Assembly: GCA_003514205.1 (NCBI GenBank)
Contig: DORQ01000027.1
Span: forward strand, 3,512 to 11,034
DNA length: 7,523 bases
DNA from: Acidimicrobiaceae bacterium
GTDB taxonomy: Bacteria; Actinomycetota; Acidimicrobiia; Acidimicrobiales; Microtrichaceae
Reading direction: 5' to 3'
In this document: piece by piece, positions 1 to 5,076 of the stretch
Layout of the letters: every line of letters begins with the position of its first letter
Position numbering within the stretch: position 1 is the first letter of the stretch
Program-made: the position numbers and the translations under genes
Notes under the pieces: model-generated
What the model saw: only the letters and a program-made list of their open reading frames with translations
The model's database searches: none
What the model was told of the DNA's origin: nothing

Positions 1-282
1 ATAGGCCTCCCAATGACTGAGGCCACTCAGCCGGCCTCGCGCATAGGAGGTGAGGTACTGCCACAAGAACCTCACTGCTCCGAGTTCAGACCATTGACGC
101 ACATGGCACAGCTCGTGACGAAGAAGGTGCTCACTCTGCGCTGCCCGCTTCCGAACCAGTACCCAGCGGCCCAACGTTATGGCGTCCGCTCCCTTTGGAA
201 CTGGCCATCCAACGAGCAGCGTGTAGCCCTCCCGCCGATCCACTCTCACGTTGCCGGTGCCGATCCTGACGCGCCGAGTCAG
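1..282 (-). CDS. HExxH-motif small protein (DUF4157-like), C-terminus cut by window edge
   Basis: The minus-strand frame is open from a stop at 313-315 to the left edge. From CTG at 280-282 it gives 94 residues and continues outside. Residues 55-64 read RHELCHVRQW, an HExxH zinc-metallopeptidase-like motif (codons 103-117). It is preceded by AITLGRWVLVR (34-44) and followed by an aromatic stretch (FLWQYLTSYARGRL) and HWEAY. This order resembles small actinobacterial DUF4157-type proteins, whose function is unknown; peptidase activity is not shown. The start is uncertain. There is no ATG, GTG or TTG between the upstream stop and GTG at 247-249. The CTG at 280-282 overlaps the TGA of the thioredoxin gene as CTGA, mirroring the usual ATGA coupling, and it retains the RRVRIGTG segment. 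I prefer it; GTG at 249 is the alternative. No clear ribosome binding site precedes either. It is probably cotranscribed with the thioredoxin gene. Confidence 0.7.
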   Translation of the reverse strand, partial: MTRRVRIGTGNVRVDRREGYTLLVGWPVPKGADAITLGRWVLVRKRAAQSEHLLRHELCHVRQWSELGAVRFLWQYLTSYARGRLSGLSHWEAY

Positions 283-989
283 TACAGCCGCGACATCAGC
301 TGGCGGCGAAGATCAGGAACTGACGGATGGTCTGTGCCAAGCCGTTCAAGAAGATCCACGAAACGCTGACGGTTCTCCTCGTTGCCTTTCACTGTTGACA
401 GCAACTCAGTTAGCTCGGCCAGAATTGCCTCCGCCGACTGGGGAGCGTTCCCAGCAGTTCGCGCCAACGCGGCAAGTCGACGCACCTCAGAGGTTTCGGG
501 AACCTTTGCCAGCAGATCAAGGGCTTCGGTTTGATTGTCTTCGGCGATGCACAATTCAGCAAGCGCCAGGATTGCTGCCTCATTCGCAGGTTCGAGCGCT
601 AGCGCCGCCTCGATCGAGGCTCGGTCCCCCACCGCAAGAAGCTTCTCAACCTCAGTTGGTTCCCTGAGGGCCATGAGCCCGCTGACGAACTCAGCAACAT
701 AGGGCTCGGATTGCGCACCGACAAAGCTCCCTGCCTTCTTCCGCTTGTACAGCGCGTGAACTGCGGGAATCGACTGCACCTCGAACGTAGCTGCAGATCG
801 AGGGTTGGAGTCCACATCAATCTTTGCGAGCACGACTGCGCCGTTGGTTGCGGCAACGACCCGTTCGAGGATCGGTCCCAGCGTTTTGCATGGCCCGCAC
901 CATTCCGCCCATAGGTCCACGATGACCGGCACTTCCATCGAGCGGTCGAGGACTTCGGCTTCAAAATTCAGATCAGTGACATCAACCAT
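279..989 (-). CDS. CnoX/YbbN-like thioredoxin with C-terminal TPR region
   Basis: This 236-residue protein has an N-terminal thioredoxin fold (about 1-108) with the active site WCGPCK (W30, C31, C34) and the cis-proline loop SIPAV (P75). An alpha-helical, TPR-like region (about 112-200) follows, then a conserved C-terminal stretch (about 205-236, RQRFVDLLERLG and RRQLMSRLY). This architecture is that of CnoX (YbbN), a chaperedoxin that holds unfolding clients, protects them from over-oxidation and can hand them to chaperones such as GroEL. E. coli CnoX lacks the full CxxC; here both cysteines are present, so thiol-disulfide exchange is possible. No signal peptide is visible, so it is expected in the cytosol. 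ATG at 989 starts the thioredoxin fold at the normal place. No Shine-Dalgarno sequence is seen and a -10-like TAGACT lies 6 bases upstream, suggesting a leaderless transcript. The stop overlaps the next minus-strand gene. Confidence 0.9.
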   Translation of the reverse strand: MVDVTDLNFEAEVLDRSMEVPVIVDLWAEWCGPCKTLGPILERVVAATNGAVVLAKIDVDSNPRSAATFEVQSIPAVHALYKRKKAGSFVGAQSEPYVAEFVSGLMALREPTEVEKLLAVGDRASIEAALALEPANEAAILALAELCIAEDNQTEALDLLAKVPETSEVRRLAALARTAGNAPQSAEAILAELTELLSTVKGNEENRQRFVDLLERLGTDHPSVPDLRRQLMSRLY

Positions 990-995
990 GCCTGA

Positions 996-1001
996 AGTCT
1001 A
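996..1001 (-). promoter_or_regulatory. Candidate -10 box (TAGACT) for the thioredoxin gene
   Basis: TAGACT on the minus strand fits the actinobacterial TANNNT -10 pattern and is separated by 6 bases from the ATG at 989. Transcription would start at or next to the start codon. No convincing -35 is seen, and no Shine-Dalgarno sequence lies between the box and the ATG. Confidence 0.4.
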
Positions 1002-1102
1002 GAGTCACCCTCGAGTACCAATGGCGCGGTTACGGCAAGCCTGTCCGAGCCGGTGGCGAGCACCTCCAACGCGCTGAGGCCGGTCGACACCCTTCTCACG
1101 GC

Positions 1103-1108
1103 TAGCGT
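1103..1108 (+). promoter_or_regulatory. Candidate -10 box (TAGCGT) for the phosphotransferase gene
   Basis: TAGCGT fits TANNNT and is followed by 7 bases and then ATG at 1116, again a leaderless arrangement without a Shine-Dalgarno sequence. No good -35 is seen. The box also supports choosing ATG 1116 over the in-frame GTG at 1053, which would place it inside the gene. Confidence 0.3.
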
Positions 1109-1115
1109 TGTCATC

Positions 1116-2228
1116 ATGATTGACCCATCTCCCAGCGGGCACCCAGGACTCAACCTTGAGGCAGTGACCGCCTGGCTCAATGCCCATGTCTCAGAACCCA
1201 CTGGTCCCCTGGAGTGGTCGCTCATTGCTGGCGGTCACTCGAACCTCACCTTTGAACTGTGCTCCCAAGATGGTCGCCGCTGGGTCCTTCGCCGACCGCC
1301 ACTCGGCCAGATCCTCGCCACGGCTCATGATATGGGCAGGGAATACCGAATCATCTCTGCCTTGGCCGACACCCCCGTCCCTGTTGCCTCAGTGGTTGGA
1401 TTGTGTACCGATGTTGAGGTGAATGGCGCCCCGTTCTACGTCATGGATTTCGTCGAGGGCTTGGTTGTACGGAGCCTGGAAGGTGCCGCAACACTCTCGC
1501 CCTCCCAACGCCACGCCGCCTCCGAATCACTCGTCGACGTTCTGGCCCAGATCCACTCGGTCGATCTCGACAACGTCGGACTGGCAGACCTCGGGCGACA
1601 CGACGGCTACATCGAGCGCCAGCTCAGACGCTGGTATGGCCAATTTCAGGGCTCCCAAGCGCAGAACCCCAACTTGGACCTCCCCGCTGTAGACGAAGTG
1701 TTCCAACTGCTGATGGAGAATCTTCCCGCCCAACAAGCAACCAGCATTGTTCATGGTGACTACCGACTCGACAATTGCATTCTTGATCGGGACGGCAAGC
1801 TCGCCGCAGTCCTTGATTGGGAGATCTGCACGCTCGGTGACCCACTTGCCGATCTGGGCCTTCTCTGGGTGTATTGGACTGACCCCGGCACGACCGCAGC
1901 CTTACCCCAGGCGTCGCCTACCTCGCTCGATGGGTTTCTCCGCAAACAAGACCTCCTCGACCGATACTCTGCTGTTTCCAGCCTCGACCTCTCGGGGATC
2001 GACTACTACATTGCGTTTGGCTATTGGAAGCTCACCTGCATTATCGCTGGTGTCTTCGCCCGCTACGCAGGTGGCGCAATGGGCGACACCTCTCAGGCGC
2101 AGATCGACGGGTTCCTCGATATGGTCCGAACCCTGTCCACCGAGGCCGAACAGGCCGCTCAACACATCCGTGCCACCTCACTGACCTCTGAAGCAGAAAG
2201 TACAGGCATCCCACATGGACGAGATTGA
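1116..2228 (+). CDS. APH-fold phosphotransferase (COG3173; ACAD10/11 N-domain and LvaA relative)
   Basis: This 370-residue soluble kinase-like protein of the aminoglycoside phosphotransferase (APH) superfamily shows a glycine-rich nucleotide loop GGHSNLT (39-45), VLRRPP (57-62), helix-C-like HDMGREY (71-77), hinge VMDFVEG (109-115), catalytic loop HGDYRLDN (213-220, with D215 and N220) and a metal-binding LDWEICTLGDPLADLG (233-248, D234). These are diagnostic of the group found with acyl-CoA dehydrogenases, not of antibiotic-resistance enzymes. Characterised relatives phosphorylate hydroxy acids or hydroxyacyl-CoA: LvaA acts on 4-hydroxyvaleryl-CoA, and ACAD10/11 carry such a domain. The substrate here is unknown; a hydroxyacyl-CoA is a reasonable inference near alkB. 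No acyl-CoA dehydrogenase is in the window. An in-frame GTG at 1053 would add 21 residues of low-complexity sequence; ATG 1116 gives the normal N-terminus. The 3' end overlaps the PAC2 gene by 14 bases, implying cotranscription. Confidence 0.88.
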   Translation: MIDPSPSGHPGLNLEAVTAWLNAHVSEPTGPLEWSLIAGGHSNLTFELCSQDGRRWVLRRPPLGQILATAHDMGREYRIISALADTPVPVASVVGLCTDVEVNGAPFYVMDFVEGLVVRSLEGAATLSPSQRHAASESLVDVLAQIHSVDLDNVGLADLGRHDGYIERQLRRWYGQFQGSQAQNPNLDLPAVDEVFQLLMENLPAQQATSIVHGDYRLDNCILDRDGKLAAVLDWEICTLGDPLADLGLLWVYWTDPGTTAALPQASPTSLDGFLRKQDLLDRYSAVSSLDLSGIDYYIAFGYWKLTCIIAGVFARYAGGAMGDTSQAQIDGFLDMVRTLSTEAEQAAQHIRATSLTSEAESTGIPHGRD

Positions 2229-3093
2229 CGACATTCTCGAACTCCACGATCATCCGCCCCTCAGCTCTCCGGTGCTCATCGTGGCCCTAGAAGGCTGGAT
2301 CGATGCGGGCGTGGCAGCTTCGGGGGCCATGGCGGCACTGCTCGACAGCCTCGATGTCGCGCCCTATGGCTCCTTCGAGACCGATGAGCTGCTTGATCAT
2401 CGCGCTCGACGCCCAACGATGCGTCTCGTCGACGGACTCGTGACGGAGCTTGCCTGGCCAGCCATCGAGATCGGCGCCGCAGTCGATGCCCTTGGCAATC
2501 ACATCCTCCTCCTCCACGGTGCCGAGCCAGACCATGGTTGGGGGAGATTCTGCGAGGCAGTTACTGACCTCGCTCTCGATCTGGACGTGAGAATGATCGT
2601 CGGTCTCGGCGCCTACCCCGCACCAACTCCCCATACTCGTGGCTGCCAACTTGCACTGACGAGCCCCTCGCTCCGCCTCGTGGAAACCCACACAGGTTTC
2701 GTTCGCGGCACGGTCGACGTGCCTGCTGGAATTCAGGCCGCACTTGAGATGGCCGCGCATGAGGAGGGCCTAGAGGCGCTGTCGCTGTGGGCCCAAATCC
2801 CTCACTACTTGTCAGGCATGAGCTACCCACTCGGCAGCATCGCGCTCCTCGATGGCATCGAACGAGTCACCGGCTTGACCCTTCCCTCGAACTCACTCAC
2901 TGAGGAAGCCTCCGCCACTCGGGCTCGCATCGATCAGCTCGTGGATGGCAATAGCCAACATGAGGAGATGGTTCGCCAACTCGAAGAAGCTGTGGATTCG
3001 TTGCCAGCTACCTCCGAGATTGGTTCGCTCCCCACAGGCGAAGAACTGGCAGCGGAGTTCCAGGAGTTCCTGCGAGAGCAGGGCAACTCGTAG
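2215..3093 (+). CDS. PAC2 (proteasome assembly chaperone 2) family protein
   Basis: This 292-residue protein matches the size and motif order of actinobacterial PAC2-family proteins such as mycobacterial Rv2125. It has VALEGWIDAG near the N-terminus (23-32), a central GAYPAPTPHTRG (132-143) and SLWAQIPHYLSGMSYP (190-205). A predicted helical C-terminal tail (about 228-292) contains GEELAAEFQEFLREQ (275-289). The family is related to the eukaryotic chaperone that pairs proteasome alpha subunits. Its bacterial role is not established, though it occurs widely in actinobacteria, many of which have 20S proteasomes. The C-terminus does not end in an HbYX proteasome-docking motif. No signal peptide or membrane segment is seen. 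ATG 2215 lies inside the end of the phosphotransferase gene, and with only a weak upstream purine stretch, translation is probably coupled. No proteasome gene is in the window. Confidence 0.9.
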   Translation: MDEIDDILELHDHPPLSSPVLIVALEGWIDAGVAASGAMAALLDSLDVAPYGSFETDELLDHRARRPTMRLVDGLVTELAWPAIEIGAAVDALGNHILLLHGAEPDHGWGRFCEAVTDLALDLDVRMIVGLGAYPAPTPHTRGCQLALTSPSLRLVETHTGFVRGTVDVPAGIQAALEMAAHEEGLEALSLWAQIPHYLSGMSYPLGSIALLDGIERVTGLTLPSNSLTEEASATRARIDQLVDGNSQHEEMVRQLEEAVDSLPATSEIGSLPTGEELAAEFQEFLREQGNS

Positions 3094-3151
3094 CGCTCTG
3101 CCAGACCGGGCGGCACAACCGGGCCGCAGGGCATCCACGCCCCATCGCCGC

Positions 3152-3167
3152 TGTGACCGACGTCACA
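3152..3167. promoter_or_regulatory. CRP/GlxR-type binding site, TGTGA-N6-TCACA
   Basis: The sequence TGTGACCGACGTCACA is a perfect match to the CRP-family consensus TGTGA-N6-TCACA, with arms extending to 6 bases (TGTGAC/GTCACA). Mycobacterial Crp (Rv3676) and corynebacterial GlxR bind this pattern. Its centre lies about 54 bases upstream of the predicted transcription start at the TetR ATG, close to class I or II activator spacing but not exactly either. It would couple the TetR-alkB block to cAMP or carbon status. The match is direct; binding is inference. Confidence 0.55.
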
Positions 3168-3177
3168 TCGCCGGCTA

Positions 3178-3212
3178 GTTGACAACTGGACGTGATTTGT
3201 TAATCTGTCAAC
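3178..3212. promoter_or_regulatory. Inverted repeat GTTGACA...TGTCAAC, candidate TetR operator
   Basis: Seven-base arms GTTGACA (3178-3184) and TGTCAAC (3206-3212) are perfect inverted copies separated by 21 bases. One arm contains the -35 hexamer and the other ends one base before the TetR ATG. Binding of a dimeric repressor here would occlude the promoter, the arrangement expected for TetR autoregulation. The spacing is rather wide for one TetR dimer, so two dimers or chance are alternatives. Confidence 0.35.
3179..3206 (+). promoter_or_regulatory. Promoter of the TetR gene: TTGACA, 16-base spacer, TAATCT
   Basis: A perfect -35 TTGACA (3179-3184) and a TANNNT-type -10 TAATCT (3201-3206) are separated by 16 bases. 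The -10 is 7 bases from the ATG at 3214, so the transcript would start at the start codon. No Shine-Dalgarno sequence is present, which fits a leaderless mRNA. Confidence 0.5.
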
Positions 3213-3213
3213 C

Positions 3214-3804
3214 ATGACAGACGAAGTCTCCGTTCCAGAGCGACTCCTGAATGCAGCGCTAGAGGTCGCAGCTGACTACGGGCTCACGAGACTCAGCGTT
3301 GGCGATGTTGCAAAGCGGGCAGGCCTCTCGCGCCAGACCCTCTACAAGCACTTCGCGACTAGAGAGGATCTCATTCGTCACACCGTGGTCCGTGAAACCG
3401 GCCGAATCGTCGAACGAGTCATCGAGGCGGCATCTGAGTCTGAGATACCTGAGGTGTCGCTCGAGCTCGCAATCCTCGAGGCCCTCCATCAAGTTCGACG
3501 GCATCCACTACTGGATCGCCTCGTTGCAACCGAACCCGAGGCGCTTCTTCCGCTGCTGATCGATGGCGATCGTTCAGCGATCAGCGCCGTTCACAGCATC
3601 GCCGTAGCACTCATCTCAACCAAGCGACCAGAGGCCACTGAGCAGCAATGGGACGCAGCTGCTGACCTGTTGAGCCGGCTACTGGTGAGCTACGCGATTC
3701 GCCCACCGTCGCAATCCAGCGCTGAGACCGCCCGGTATGTCTCCGCAGCAGTCTTGGGCTCATTCAGCGAACCCGCTGCACTCACAGCAGTCGCCCCTTC
3801 CTAG
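3214..3804 (+). CDS. TetR/AcrR family transcriptional regulator
   Basis: This 196-residue protein is typical of TetR regulators. The N-terminal DNA-binding domain (about 8-54) contains the helix-turn-helix LSVGDVAKRAGLSRQTLYKHFATREDL (27-53), which matches the TetR signature closely. The rest (about 60-190) is helical and variable, as expected for the ligand-binding and dimer domain, with a HPLLDRLVATEPEALLPLL segment (97-115) seen in many actinobacterial TetR proteins. It lies 66 bases upstream of alkB on the same strand, so it most likely controls alkB and itself. Known alkB-linked TetR regulators such as AlkX respond to fatty acids or related lipids, but the ligand here is unknown. Start ATG 3214 has no ribosome binding site and sits directly after a promoter. 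Its own promoter region has a CRP-type box and an inverted repeat. Confidence 0.92.
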   Translation: MTDEVSVPERLLNAALEVAADYGLTRLSVGDVAKRAGLSRQTLYKHFATREDLIRHTVVRETGRIVERVIEAASESEIPEVSLELAILEALHQVRRHPLLDRLVATEPEALLPLLIDGDRSAISAVHSIAVALISTKRPEATEQQWDAAADLLSRLLVSYAIRPPSQSSAETARYVSAAVLGSFSEPAALTAVAPS

Positions 3805-3861
3805 ACACCCATCACACCCGCTCCATTTACTCCCGTACCCACTCCGTAGACCCACCTCAAC

Positions 3862-3866
3862 GAGGA
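3862..3866 (+). promoter_or_regulatory. Ribosome binding site of alkB (GAGGA)
   Basis: GAGGA ends 4 bases before ATG 3871. It fixes the alkB start and contrasts with the leaderless-looking starts of the thioredoxin, phosphotransferase and TetR genes. It implies alkB is translated from a leadered or polycistronic mRNA. No convincing promoter is seen in the 66-base gap 3805-3870. Confidence 0.55.
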
Positions 3867-3870
3867 CCAC

Positions 3871-5052
3871 ATGTCAGCAATCACCACCACCATCGAAGGC
3901 GTCAACACAACCTGGAAGGACCGCAAGCGATTCTTTTGGCCGCTCGCCCTCATCGTCCCGCTCCTGCCCTTTGGCGCCTTTCGAGAGGCTGAGCGCTGGG
4001 ATCTAGATGTGTTCTGGTTTATGGGGCCGCTCTGGATTCTGCTGTTTCTGCCACTGATCGACACGCTGCTGGGCACCGATCGCGGCAACCACCCCGACTG
4101 GGCTGAATCTGCCCTCGACTCAGACGTCTACTACCGAGTACTCACCTACCTGTATTTCCCGCTCCAGTACGCCGGGTTCTTCTGGGGAGCGTGGATGGTG
4201 ACGAACTATCCGATGTCGGCAGTCGCGAAACTCGGCCTCACCCTCACCATTGGTGCTGTTGGAGGCATCGGTATTGCAAACGCTCACGAACTTGGGCACA
4301 AGAAGCCCAAGTTCGAGAAGCAGCTCGCAAAGCTGGTGCTTGCTCAAACTGGCTACGGCCACTTCGAGATCGAACACAACCGAGGCCACCACACGCGAGT
4401 ATCCACACCGGAGGATCCCGCAACCTCGCGATTCGGAGAGTCGTTCTACGCCTTCTTTCCGAGGAGCGTCATTGGAGGGATCCGTTCAGGCTGGGACCTT
4501 GAGAAGCGACGCCTCGCTCGGCTCAACCAGAGCCCCTGGACCTTGAAGAACGACGTCCTCAATGCATGGCTGATGAGCGTCGTGCTGTTTGGAGTCACCA
4601 TTGGCCTCTTCGGTTGGGCCGTGATCCCCTACATCGTGATACAGGCAGTCTTTGGATTCTCCTTACTTGAGGTCGTGAACTACTTGGAGCACTACGGCCT
4701 CCTGCGCCAAAAGGACGAGAACGGACGCTACGAACGCACCGCTCCTCGCCACAGTTGGAACAGCAACCACATCGCCAGCAACGTGTTGCTCTACGGCCTC
4801 GAGCGACATTCAGATCATCACGCCAACCCGACCCGCCGCTACCAGACACTGCGAACCTTCGATGAGGCCCCCCAGCTCCCGTCAGGCTACGGAACCATGA
4901 TCGGCTGCGCCTACCTCCCACCACTGTGGCGCAAGGTCATGGACAAGCGAGTGCTCGCACAGTATGGAGGCGATATCACGAAGGTGAACATCGACCCCAA
5001 GAAGCGGGAGAAGATCCTCGCCAGATACGGCGCACCTGCCGAAACTCGCTAG
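3871..5052 (+). CDS. alkB: Alkane 1-monooxygenase (AlkB), membrane di-iron hydroxylase
   Basis: This 393-residue integral membrane enzyme hydroxylates the terminal carbon of alkanes using O2 and electrons from rubredoxin. All AlkB histidine motifs are present: HELGHKK (139-145), EHNRGHH (168-174), the family-specific NYLEHYG (270-276) and LERHSDHHA (310-318). Hydrophobic segments at about 22-40, 48-66, 92-112, 118-138, 230-250 and 252-270 fit the six-helix membrane topology. Length and C-terminus are those of a stand-alone enzyme: there is no CPxCG rubredoxin domain, and no rubredoxin or rubredoxin reductase gene lies in the window, so electron carriers must be encoded elsewhere. The start is supported by GAGGA just upstream. 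The upstream TetR gene probably regulates it, and the genes may share a transcript. The stop is only 6 bases from the stop of the convergent FAAL gene. Chain-length preference cannot be read with confidence. Confidence 0.97.
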   Translation: MSAITTTIEGVNTTWKDRKRFFWPLALIVPLLPFGAFREAERWDLDVFWFMGPLWILLFLPLIDTLLGTDRGNHPDWAESALDSDVYYRVLTYLYFPLQYAGFFWGAWMVTNYPMSAVAKLGLTLTIGAVGGIGIANAHELGHKKPKFEKQLAKLVLAQTGYGHFEIEHNRGHHTRVSTPEDPATSRFGESFYAFFPRSVIGGIRSGWDLEKRRLARLNQSPWTLKNDVLNAWLMSVVLFGVTIGLFGWAVIPYIVIQAVFGFSLLEVVNYLEHYGLLRQKDENGRYERTAPRHSWNSNHIASNVLLYGLERHSDHHANPTRRYQTLRTFDEAPQLPSGYGTMIGCAYLPPLWRKVMDKRVLAQYGGDITKVNIDPKKREKILARYGAPAETR

Positions 5053-5076
5053 CCCGATCTACTCAGCACTCGGGTT
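5051..5076. terminator. Possible bidirectional stem-loop between alkB and the FAAL gene
   Basis: CCCGA (5053-5057) pairs with TCGGG (5070-5074), extendable to 7 pairs with one G-U (AGCCCGA/TCGGGTT), around a 12-base loop. It covers the ends of both convergent genes. No long T tract follows on either strand, so termination is uncertain. Confidence 0.25.

Noticed and set aside
17..30. Inverted repeat CTGAG-N4-CTCAG near the left edge
   Set aside because: It lies inside the HExxH reading frame and is short; explained by coding sequence.
13..667. Overlapping plus-strand open frames opposite the thioredoxin and HExxH genes
   Set aside because: No recognisable domain and low-complexity Arg/Pro/Ser-rich translations. 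The minus strand here encodes clear thioredoxin and HExxH proteins.
1053..1115. Upstream GTG start giving 21 extra residues to the phosphotransferase
   Set aside because: The extension looks like intergenic sequence, has no ribosome binding site, and would swallow the divergent promoter region. ATG 1116 gives the normal family N-terminus.
2287..2760. 157-codon minus-strand frame opposite the PAC2 gene
   Set aside because: No family motifs; it is a shadow of a well-supported PAC2 gene and no ribosome binding site is apparent.
3110..3127. GC-rich hairpin GCGGC-N8-GCCGC after the PAC2 gene
   Set aside because: A 5-base stem with an 8-base loop and no T tract is expected by chance in GC-rich DNA; too weak to call a terminator.
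3872..3878. Shared TGTCAGC at the alkB start and in the FAAL -35 region (6810-6816) as a common operator
   Set aside because: A single 7-base match without symmetry, one copy being coding sequence; likely coincidence.
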